From positions 62,001 to 126,000 of the IMG/VR virus record IMGVR_UViG_3300045125_000085: a DNA stretch of 64,000 nucleotides, one strand, 5' to 3'. The stretch comes from a virus. The notes under the pieces are model-generated. The model was given only the letters and a program-made list of their open reading frames with translations, had not been told where the DNA came from and searched no databases. Below are positions 43,279 through 52,146 of the stretch, one piece after another. Position 1 is the first letter of the stretch; each line of letters opens with the position of its first letter. A program made the translations under genes and the position numbers.

Positions 43279-43686
43279 ATGGCTCAATTTGGCACTTTTG
43301 GCACTGTGATGACTACTGCCAACACCTATGTACTGGCTGGTGCTGTTAATACTGGTATAGCGTATGCCACTATTTCTGTCAATCTGGTCAATACTAGTGC
43401 TACGGCTGATACTACTGTAAGAATCGCTATCGTACCTACTGGCGTCACTGTGACCCAGCTGACTACTGATTTAGCGTCTTATAAGAAGTACCATATTGAA
43501 TTTGGTGCTAATCTGACTGCTAATGGCGGTGTACTGGAACGTACCTGCATCCCAGTCTCTCCGGGTGAGCAGGTATTTGTGTGGGCTGCAAGTGGTGATG
43601 TCGCTGCTACGCGTATTCGGTCTGGAACAAGCATCTGCCTAACAAGCACCAGCTATATAGCTCTGGCTTTTAATTTAACTCAATAA
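43279..43686 (+). CDS. Small beta-rich virion/fibre protein, 135 aa
   Basis: Intact ORF (MAQFGTFGTVMTTANTYVLA). Composition is Thr/Ala/Val-rich and beta: TGIAYATISVNLVNTSATAD, RIAIVPTGVTVTQLTTDLAS, VSPGEQVFVWAASGDVAATR, ending SYIALAFNLTQ. It resembles small jelly-roll-type fibre or decoration proteins of phages. It lies in a unit flanked by terminators together with the following fibre-like gene. Confidence 0.7.
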   Translation: MAQFGTFGTVMTTANTYVLAGAVNTGIAYATISVNLVNTSATADTTVRIAIVPTGVTVTQLTTDLASYKKYHIEFGANLTANGGVLERTCIPVSPGEQVFVWAASGDVAATRIRSGTSICLTSTSYIALAFNLTQ

Positions 43687-43701
43687 CAAAGATGACCTCC
43701 T

Positions 43702-44044
43702 ATGGCACGTTTCACGTATTTTCCCGGCAGTTCGGGTGTTTCACATAGCGGCATATACACGATCAGTGAGGGCGGTACGGGTGTGACTACACTAGCTAGC
43801 GCAATTACGACCTTAGGGGTATCGCCAAGTCTACGATAGGCAACCCAGGCGGACCTGTCAAAATGAGCCCAACTGCGGCAGTAGTAGATCCGGCCCATTA
43901 TCCTACTGGTGCAGGTACTAGCTATACGCTGAATGGCGTCACTAGCTTAACAGGTGGTACGAGTGATAATGCGACTAAAAGGTATTTATTTGGGTGGATG
44001 ATATCCTAGTAGTCACACGTGCCTTTGGTTTAGAACGAGGCTAA
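43702..44044 (+). CDS. Short tail-fibre-like protein
   Basis: ATG 43702 (MARFTYFPGSSGVSHSGIYT), then SEGGTGVTTLASAITTLGV, a break near 43835, VKMSPTAAVVDPAHYPTGAG, SYTLNGVTSLTGGTSDNATK, another break, and DDILVVTRAFGLERG. About 114 residues. Its N-terminus MARFTYFPG resembles MARYYYSPG of the next gene, suggesting a shared attachment tag. A terminator follows. Confidence 0.65.
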
Positions 44045-44054
44045 AATAAGCGTC

Positions 44055-44092
44055 ATATAGCCCGGCTAAATAGCCTGGCTATTTTTTTTTCA
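44055..44092 (+). terminator. Rho-independent terminator
   Basis: ATAGCCCGGCTA and TAGCCTGGCTAT pair with one mismatch and are followed by a run of nine T residues. Confidence 0.9.
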
Positions 44093-44117
44093 TTACCACA
44101 ATAAATGGTGATCACTA

Positions 44118-45717
44118 ATGGCACGTTATTATTATAGTCCAGGGATGGAATTAATCACACAGAAATCACTAGACGATGTCAAAATCGTGTCAGTGAAAAT
44201 TAATCCTTCCATCATAGATAAGGATATCACGCTAGCTAGCGGGCATAATGGTAACTCAGTCGGCCCTATCGCTATTAAAAAGACACTACCGTCAAAATAG
44301 AAAAGGGTGCTTATTGGCTAATTGCTGGTACATCTAATACAGGTACTGCCGATACAGCAATCGGTACTTCTACTGATGCAGCTCACGCTGACCATGTGTG
44401 CATCCGGTACAGACTAGTGTATCTGGTAATGCCGGTACGGCTACTAAGCTGGCTACTGGTCGCTCGATCAGCGCATGACTGGTGATGTCGCTTGGTTGTT
44501 ACTGGCTTCGATGGTAGTGGTGATGCCGCTGCAGGAACGGCTACTTTAGCTAGCGTCGTGAACGGACTTTCTGACTACTAATACCGGTACTAAGACTTAC
44601 CTTTAATGCTAAGGGCTTAGTGACTGGTAGTGCTTGGCTTTGGCTGCTAGCCGATATCCCTGATCTGGATTGGTCTAAGATCACTACCGGTGTGCCGACG
44701 ATCATCACCAGTTACTAGTAGCGATAGTAGTCCTTTACCGGCGTGCAGCTGATACGGCTAGCTAGTCAGGTACCTCGGCTGATGCCAGCTCGCGCCGATC
44801 ACGTGCACCCATTACCGGCTATTACGACTAATCCTTCCATCATAGATAAGGATATCACGCTAGCTAGCGGGCATAATGGTAACTCAGTCGGCCCTATCGC
44901 TATTAAAAAAGGCACTACCGTCAAAATAGAAAAGGGTGCTTATTGGCTAATTGCTGGTACATCTAATACAGGTACTGCCGATACAGCAACCAGTGCAGAT
45001 CATTGCTTATCAGGTATACGACCAGCCGACGATCTCGCCTCTCACTAGCAGCGTGATTCCTAAAGCATTAGGATCAGCTGCCGTCGGTACTTCTACTGAT
45101 GCAGCTCGCGCTGATCACGTGCATCCGATGCAGAAGCAGTATCGGCACGACGGTGATGAGAGTAGCTTTAGCTGTATCAACACTATGCGTTCAGGTAGCT
45201 TATGCTAATAATCAATTAGCTTTAGTGGATACTTTAGGCTTATTCGGATTTGATACGGCTAATACATTACCGGACGATGGCGAAACATGTATAGTGCTGA
45301 CAGCTGGTGGTGGTGGCTGGGTATTAGAGTGCCCGCATTGGGAGTTTATCAATTCTAACCTTCTGTTAGAGGATTGGTCTAAAGATATAGAAACTCGCTT
45401 CACTAATTTTTCTAATAGAATTTTTGAATGGGTATTTCGATATATACCTAGCGCCACTACCACTTTAGACGCGCTAATGGTTATACAACTTTCGATGTAA
45501 TCTTAGTTGGCGCGGTGCTAATGATTTTAAGTATTTGTATCGCGAGCTCCTGGACTTAAAAGTATATCCGCACATTAACATAACGGCACATATTACTGCT
45601 ACTGATACTGTAACCGTTACATTATTTAACCATTATACTGCTTCTTCAGCCAGTGTTCCTAGTGTGCGTTTATTACTGCAAGTTATTAAATTAGATGCTT
45701 CATTTGGCTTCTATTAA
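44118..45717 (+). CDS. Tail fibre protein with DHVHP motifs and an internal duplication
   Basis: ATG 44118 (MARYYYSPGMELITQKSLDD). Motifs typical of tail fibres, GTSTDAAHADHV then HP and GTSTDAARADHVHPMQ, appear three times across frames. A roughly 165-bp block (NPSIIDKDITLASGHNGNSV onward) occurs at 44203 and again at 44829. The C-terminal third gives ANNQLALVDTLGLFGFDTAN, GETCIVLTAGGGGWVLECPH and HITATDTVTVTLFNHYTASS, ending LDASFGFY. At least eight breaks; about 530 residues. The last part lies in the AT-rich segment, consistent with an exchanged receptor-binding tip. Confidence 0.72.
44203..44993 (+). repeat. Direct repeat pair of about 165 bp inside the tail fibre gene
   Basis: 44203-44365 and 44829-44993 both run from AATCCTTCCATCATAGATAA to GGTACTGCCGATACAGCA. 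The main difference is AAAAAGACACT in copy 1 versus AAAAAAGGCACT in copy 2, a homopolymer change that breaks the frame only in copy 1. Confidence 0.93.
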
Positions 45718-45786
45718 TAATTATTATTATTGGTTGTTTTAGTCACCGTCTCGATCCTCTTTTAAAAGCACTGTTAGGAGTTTTTT

Positions 45787-47368
45787 ATGCCTGATTTATA
45801 CACCGTGCGTTTAATTAAACGCCTAGTAAAGGGAGTGAGCGGAGTCTCTACCCTTGACACATCTTCGACACCATTATATCGTCTACGACAGATAAAGCGA
45901 CTTTTAAATCTTTGATCGAAGATAAAAAAGGGATGTTGCTTTTAGCTAAGACAGCTAATCAGGCTGTCTTTACAGCGATTACTAAGTCGGCTACGGCTAT
46001 GGGTTATATTGCCAATAGTCCATCTGCTTTAGATTTTTTTACTAATAATACTACCCTTAATAATTTACTTTATGACGGCGTAGGTAGTGTGGGCATAGTC
46101 GCTAATTACAATATAACTAAATATGGAAGAGTAGGCGATAATGCTACGTTAAAGGCACTACCTACCTTTAATGACGTGGTAAATAATTCGCCAGTAATGG
46201 CAGCTATTACAGCTAGTACTACTGGGATGATCGCTATATCGAACAGCTCGATTGCTCTGAATAAGTTTCTATCATCATCTACGTCTGATTTGCTTTATAG
46301 TGCCGCTAGTAATGTAGGCAGCATTTTGAATAAATCGTTAATAAATAACGGCGGTGTAGGAAATAGCACTTTGGCCGGTTTAGCTACTTTTCAAGACGTG
46401 GTAAATAACGCGACTGCTTTTTCTGCTTTAATAAATGACAAAACTACTATTTCGACAATATTAGGAAGCACTGCAGCTATAAATAAAATAACGAGTTATC
46501 CAAATTGGATGAATAGTGCTGCAATGCTACTAGTAACGCTGGTTATATGCTGAATGTAATTAATGTGGCTAACGGTGGAGTTAGAGACGATATGTTAGCT
46601 GCTAAAGCTACTGCTGCCTTAGTTGTTAATGATTTAACCACATTCACTGCTATATCTGCTACAAAGGCAATAACTACGATAGTATATTAAATTCGTCTAC
46701 TTTAATGAATGTTCTTGAAGAAAATAAAAGCATTCTAAAAACTGTAATATGGAATAGTGAAAGTTTGCTAACAGACACTAAAAAATAACACAACAGCTAA
46801 AAATTCATTAGCCAGTTCTTCATTAGTTGTTACTATATCTAATATAGTTAAAAGCAAGACGCAGTCTGTATCTGTAAAAACTGGTTTTTCTATTTTACTA
46901 CAGATGTCTCAATCAGTCAATACCGTCGATGTTGAGCTACTGTTAAATTCTCACGGCTATTCAAGTTGGTATGTCAGAGGTACTATTATTATCGGCCTAG
47001 CTGAACAGTAGTTACGGTCTAGCCGTAATAACCTGGGCTGGATGATGGATATCTATGGGTGGGGCGTCACAAAATTATACGATGAAAATAGATTTACTAG
47101 AAAGTAAATATAGTCCAGTTTTTCAAGTGCACGATGTAGAATATAAAGATAAATCTATAACTAACAGTGATCCCATTTATTTAATAGGGAGAAGTATAAG
47201 ATGGTATTGATATAGGTATTAATACAGTAGTAATGTGTAAATATGTTTCTAATATACCGGCAGCTACCGACTGTTATCAATCTTACTATGGTTTGAAAGT
47301 AGACGCAGCTGGTTATAATTGGAGTAGTAATGGCGTACTTACATTTAAGCTTTTAAATCTTGTCTAAT
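45787..47368 (+). CDS. Distal tail fibre / receptor-binding protein, AT-rich
   Basis: ATG 45787 (MPDLYTVRLIKRLVKGVSGV) follows AGGAG. After an early break, the helical repeat-like part has LPTFNDVVNNSPVMAAITAS and LATFQDVVNNATAFSALIND in parallel, each after an Asn-rich 'N.TL..L'. Later pieces: LTTFTAISATKAITTIVY, SLVVTISNIVKSKTQSVSVK, VNTVDVELLLNSHGYSSWYV and NWSSNGVLTFKLLNLV, ending at TAA 47368. About 527 residues, five or more breaks. Base composition is clearly lower in GC than upstream genes. Probably an acquired fibre tip. Confidence 0.65.
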
Positions 47369-47379
47369 AGGTGACATTC

Positions 47380-47835
47380 ATGCAAACATACACTCACGTT
47401 GTAGTATTGTCTGATGATAAAATCATTGGTTTTTCTACAGTAGCTGCTTCAGAATATTCTGATCGTAACCATGTTGCGTTGGATAAAGCAATAACACCTT
47501 TTATCGACGATCATCTTCATTATCAATATAAGAATGGTGAGGTAGTTTATTCACCAAATAGTGATATTAATGACTCACTAGACATCTACTCTTACGCGGC
47601 AGTGGAGACTGGAGTGGAGACTGGTGATAGTTTGATATCTGGATTAGTTAGGCGTTCAGATAGCGCAGAGTTTTTCGACACACCGGTAACAATAGTGCCG
47701 CTGACTACTACTATCAATACTAATTACGACGATATAACTAATTTTGTCTATGTCGATGGCGTGGTTAAGTATGATGTAGAGGCAGCAAGATTAGCACTTC
47801 AAGCTAAGTTAGCTCAAGAAGATCAAGCGATATAA
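47380..47835 (+). CDS. Small tail-fibre-associated protein (assembly chaperone candidate)
   Basis: Intact 151-residue ORF from ATG 47380 with AGGTGA upstream (MQTYTHVVVLSDDKIIGFST). KAITPFIDDHLHYQYKNGEV and DDITNFVYVDGVVKYDVEAA precede a C-terminal helix RLALQAKLAQEDQAI. Small proteins with a beta N-part and a C-terminal helix directly behind a fibre gene are often fibre assembly proteins; this is inference from position. It is AT-rich like the preceding gene and ends at a 22-bp terminator. Confidence 0.6.
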   Translation: MQTYTHVVVLSDDKIIGFSTVAASEYSDRNHVALDKAITPFIDDHLHYQYKNGEVVYSPNSDINDSLDIYSYAAVETGVETGDSLISGLVRRSDSAEFFDTPVTIVPLTTTINTNYDDITNFVYVDGVVKYDVEAARLALQAKLAQEDQAI

Positions 47836-47837
47836 GT

Positions 47838-47891
47838 ATAGCCTATACGGCATAAGGGGGGGTTTTAGCCCCCCTTATGCCGTATAGGCTA
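47838..47891. terminator. Very long perfect hairpin terminator
   Basis: A 22-bp perfect stem (47840-47861 with 47869-47890) containing TATACGGCATAAGGGGGG, a TTTTAG-type loop and flanking AT-rich ends; it separates convergent genes ending at 47835 and 47901. Confidence 0.9.
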
Positions 47892-47900
47892 TTTATCTCA

Positions 47901-48202
47901 TTAGCTAGTGACGATCAATTTAGCTAATTCCACTACATCTCCCACCATATCACCTACTAGTCCTTCAGGCAACTCCACACCCATCACTATCATCACTAGT
48001 ATAGCCGCGATCATTAAAGTCCCAGTCACTACTGCATATTTAAAAAACCAAGCACGTAAATGAATCAATGCTAATCGGTTTTTCACCTCTACATGCACTA
48101 ATGTAGGACAGTCCATATCCTTACAATCCCGCATATCGCATACGTCTTTACCACACTGCTCCTTAGGATCTACGTAGATAGGAAAGTGTTTACGCCCTCC
48201 AC
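47901..48202 (-). CDS. Small Cys-rich membrane protein
   Basis: The C-terminal frame is clear: DVCDMRDCKDMDCPTLVHVE, then LRAWFFKYAVVTGTLMIAAI and LVMIVMGVELPEGL, one or two membrane helices, ending LAKLIVTS at TAA 47901. Upstream, KHFPIYVDPKEQCGK is in the same frame but has no ATG; a GTG at 48202 with GAG context and one indel is my best start. About 100 residues with five cysteines before the helix. Overlaps the upstream stop region. Function unknown. Confidence 0.6.
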
Positions 48203-48211
48203 CAGCTCAGC

Positions 48212-48445
48212 TTAGCCTTTACCTTCATACAGTTCAGACTCTACTGCATCTAATGCTAGCAGTATCAGCCGTGTCCGCACAGGTGCAGGTAGCTCACCAA
48301 ACATATCCAGTATCTTCCAAAACTCACTATCGTGCGCATTGATCAAATCACTAAAGCTACTGATGATATCGGTATTCTTAATATGCAATAGCTTCTTTAC
48401 TTCTTTATGATACTCTTTAAGAGCATCTTCTTCTCTGACTGCCAT
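48212..48445 (-). CDS. Hypothetical protein, 77 aa
   Basis: Intact ORF, ATG 48445 (MAVREEDALKEYHKEVKKLL) after CGAGGT. Helical: NTDIISSFSDLINAHDSEFW, KILDMFGELPAPVRTRLILL, ending SELYEGKG. Sits 28 bp downstream of the RuvC gene on the same strand and is probably co-transcribed with it. No family recognised. Confidence 0.72.
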   Translation of the reverse strand: MAVREEDALKEYHKEVKKLLHIKNTDIISSFSDLINAHDSEFWKILDMFGELPAPVRTRLILLALDAVESELYEGKG

Positions 48446-48473
48446 TTTAGCTACCTCGCTCTTGTTAAAATGC

Positions 48474-49019
48474 TCACGTCACTACTAGTCTCCTTAATTT
48501 AAGTAGATGTGTATAAGCGACTGCGATACTATCCACACCGTGCTCATCATACCCGCTCAGTACCTCTGCATCTAGCACGCTCATTAGCTCACTCACACTC
48601 CCCACTGCAGTCTTGACCGCTACTTTATTACCATGCGCTGTAGCCCCCACCAATTTCTTCACTATAGCGGGTTCATAGGTGATGAACTTCACATTAGCGT
48701 CATACGCTTTCACTGCTAATCGCATCGCATACACACATTCGACTAAAGCTGCATAAGCACTCGGCCTGAACCGATTTGTAAAACGGAGACTCGCAGCAGA
48801 CTATCCAGGGCTGATAGACTTCTAATAAATGCAGTACGGCATCGTGCTGATAGCCTATCCGCCCCCATCTATCTAGCTCCTCCCTACATCTACCACGCCT
48901 GTATGCGCAGGTGCTTTGATCGTCCTAGCCTCCACACTTACCACACTGTAATCCTCCCACCGTATCGTCAGCATACATATCCCTAAGTGCTGTGAGCCAG
49001 GGTCTATCCCACAGATCAC
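48474..49019 (-). CDS. ruvC: RuvC-like Holliday junction resolvase
   Basis: Resolves branched DNA before packaging. A GTG start at 49019 (VICGIDPGSQHLGICMLTIR) is preceded by GGTGGAG. First catalytic Asp in GIDPGSQHLG; after a break near 48880, DRWGRIGYQHDAVLHLLEVY and IVCCESPFYKS supply the Glu; after another break RPSAYAALVECVYAMRLAVK, AIVKKLVGATAHGNKVAVKT, and EHGVDSIAVAYTHL supplies the final Asp. Length 546 nt, a multiple of three, about 181 residues as expected. The first 48 codons are in frame with the upstream structural gene without a stop, which I read as an indel rather than a true fusion. phiKZ also carries a RuvC homologue. Confidence 0.88.
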
Positions 49020-49027
49020 TCCTGTCT

Positions 49028-49919
49028 CTACTCCACCCTCTGGCTCGACGCAGTGCCATAGCTCTACTCCTTTATACACTCGTGACGAGGTAAAAGGCTC
49101 GACTGCCCCTATGTCCATGATCATGTCGATACCAGTGCTATTAAACTGCGTAGTATAAAAGTCCTGGATAAAGTGCGTCACCTGCACAGCTACTGCATCG
49201 GTATAATTGACCACCGTACCGTTAAAGTTACCGGGTACTGCTCTGTCGATACCGCTACAGACGGCTGGTTCACTGATGATCATACCGGCATTAGGGTCGT
49301 CATACAAGATAGCTGCTACATTAGTCGGTTCTTGCATATCGGGTTCAGTCATAGTGAAACGTACCTGAGCTGTCACTGATAGATAATCACCGGTAGTGCT
49401 CAGTACTCCAGTACTACTCAAAGCAGGAGCTGTAGGATTTAAATCCGCTACTGTCGGTGCGAACGGCATACTCGTCACTGCCCCACTACGTTCCGTCATA
49501 TAGGTCATTTGCGGTACGGTCTCATCCAGCTTAAGCATCTTCAGATAGTAAGCGATATAGGTCACACCGTGATGCGTCTCTAGTACTCTTAACCTATAGT
49601 TAATACGCTCGGCAGCCGTCAGGTCATTCTCAGGTGTACGCAGTATGAAAGGTACCTGGTGATATAAAGCAGCATGTCGTGGTAAGTGCGGTACTGCTAC
49701 GATCTGCGTGATACCGTCAGCGCCGACCTGCGCTTTATGACCGCCATTACCTATACCCATGTAGCTGACTTTAGGGGTCTCAGCTACACCTAAGATCACA
49801 CCGCGGTTGACATTATACTTTTCGTTTAAAGTGCTGTTCTCAGCTAATGCGACCGGCATGTTGAGAAACTGACACGATTGCAAATAAGCACCGTAGATAG
49901 TACGGACATTGTTCTTCAT
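49028..49919 (-). CDS. Virion structural protein, about 297 aa
   Basis: ATG 49919 (MKNNVRTIYGAYLQSCQFLN). VALAENSTLNEKYNVNRGVI, VSYMGIGNGGHKAQVGADGI, RHAALYHQVPFILRTPENDL, RINYRLRVLETHHGVTYIAY and later DMIMDIGAVEPFTSSRVYKG. The pattern 'YMGIGNGGH......G......pHlprHAaLY.hiPFVlR...nDL...eR..YRlR' occurs in giant-phage baseplate-type proteins as I recall. The expected stop is lost in the present frame; a TAG in the neighbouring frame at 49028 just before RuvC is the likely end. Confidence 0.7.
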
Positions 49920-49936
49920 AGCGTTTTACTCTGCTT

Positions 49937-52096
49937 TAAATGGTAGAAGGATGACGGAGCCAAAAGTTTATTTGCTCTTTAGGTACCTGACTATTACGCA
50001 TATCGTCCAGATTCAAATGTAGATCGTAGGTAATAGCAGTACGTGTTGACGATTGATCGAGTACATAGCTTTGATAGTCTGCTCATTACTTAGCTGGACT
50101 TTAGCTAGCTTACGATTACGACTCAACGTCAGTGGTGGTAACTCATGCTTTAGACGTACGACTGCACTATTAAGACTACTGATAGTCAAAGGGTGAGTGC
50201 CATACTTTAATCCTAGCATGCTATCGATGTGCGTACTGATATCGCCTACACGTAAACTAGCCCATTCGAGCTAGGCGTACTGGTTTTTCATTGACCTGAG
50301 CGATCGTTTGGATGCTGTAGCTGAGTCAGTTGACTCATGACGGCTAGCATAGCACTGCTGGATATTAGCAGCTGATTTAGTCAGGATCGAAGCGATAGCC
50401 CGTACCTGCTGTAAACACAGTCTGAATTAATAGCTGTAGTTCAGTACTAGTATAGGTACTCTCAGGTAAATGCTGCGAGCGTAGCCATTCCTGATAGTCC
50501 ATGCCGAGTCTCAGGTAACTCTATTAAAGGATCGCAATGTAATTGCTCAAAGATCCTCGCATAGAAAGCTCGTAGCTGCTGATCCTCTATCCGTGATACA
50601 GTATACCAATACTGCTGCTCTAGCCCAAATGCCGCTACGCCCCATTGATAGAACGCAGTCTTAGCATATAAAGCTCCGTAGTCTAGGCACAGTACGCAGT
50701 ATAGTCCGTACTACATCCACATGTAATCGCTTACTATCTATGCCACTCATGACTTCCTCTAAGCTAGGACACGGCCATCTAAAGACATGGTTTAGCCTGT
50801 AGCTTAGGGATAGTGAGGCATAGGTGTGCCGTACTGCTGATAGGTCAGATAGACTAGATAGATGTACGCAGCCCGACTACTCAGACTACGCTGTTCGCCA
50901 GTGATAGGATCTCTAAAGTTGACGATCACCGGATAGCGGTCCTGGCTGATAAAATACAGCCAATGGTTTAATAACACATCAGTCAGCTTATACGGTACAG
51001 CATCAGTATAGTCTATCAGTGATGACTCTAAGTCTTTAGTCTGCACTACACCTGAGATAGACGTCTTAAATGCTAGATCTATCTCACTATATTCTTCTAC
51101 ACTGACGACGGCATTAGCGGGTGCTAGTTTAGCTTCACGCTTCAATATCTCCGCTAAAGTAAACGTATCTTTCCTAGGCATGTTATACATGCCATTGATA
51201 GAACGTTTCCTAAAATGGTAGTCAGGATATAAGCTTTGATCAAAAACAGTGAGCTGGTTCATGGTATAGTCGGCTATCGGAATATAGCGACGCGACAATA
51301 AATGCTCGATCAATTCTAGTAAAGTCGTCTGCTGACCTACATTATGCTTTAAGCTATCGACATTACGATACAGATACAGAGCTTGCTCTAGCGTATAGTA
51401 ATCCCAGTACTTATCTAAACGACCTCTACACGCTAAAAACTGTTTGATATGAAAGCTATGGGCTTCAGCTGTCTTACAGCGTTTTAGCCATAGATTCATG
51501 ATCGTAGGTACGAGCTGTGAGACCATACTCGCCCACTGACTCGCTGCGTACAGCGTATCTGAATGGATGAAAGCGCGTACATGCCACCTAGCAAAAATAG
51601 CGCTGGATCCATCCCTCTAGCTCGTGTACTAATGTCGCTTCTTGTGGCTCTATTAGCTCACTCGGATAGCTCAAAATAGCGCCATTCTTCGCATTGACGG
51701 CATAATGTAAATCGGCGGGGTACAGGATGCCCAGGATCAGATTTTCTTGATCTGGATATGCCTGCACCAACGCCTGGTAATATCAGAACTGCCGTACTGA
51801 TATGCGATAGCTGTAGCCGTATGACTACTCAGATTCTCCTTAGTAAAGCCTATGGTCTCTAGCGTATCTAAGCTAGTCACCACCATAGCACTATCGAGCG
51901 AATGGTATTCACCAGCTAGGTTTAAGTAATACTTCCAGCTGTAAGGATTATTGTTATCGACATAGCTAGCGCCATACTGCTCCATGATGCCGGTATTCAT
52001 TAAGGTCGCGGCATCTTCAGACTTAATGATTAAAGTCTTGGCTAAGAGTAGCGTCATATCTAAATAGATACGGTACTCGTCTAATGGGGTGGCCAT
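49937..52096 (-). CDS. Large virion structural protein, about 718 aa
   Basis: ATG 52096 (MATPLDEYRIYLDMTLLLAK). Segments: YGASYVDNNNPYSWKYYLNL, DQENLILGILYPADLHYAVN, TIMNLWLKRCKTAEAHSFHI, RGRLDKYWDYYTLEQALYLY, NGMYNMPRKDTFTLAEILKR, NHWLYFISQDRYPVIVNFRD, then across the apparent stop at 50804 LNHVFRWPCPSLEEVMSGID, FYQWGVAAFGLEQQYWYTVS, VNEKPVRLA, THPLTISSLNSAVVRLKHEL and ending KEQINFWLRHPSTI. About nine breaks. The fluent reading through 50804 argues for one gene rather than two. Baseplate or tail role inferred from the neighbours. Confidence 0.68.
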
Positions 52097-52146
52097 ACTC
52101 AGTTTACCCTTGTTTCTACTATACTTTAAATAGGATACATTGCACC

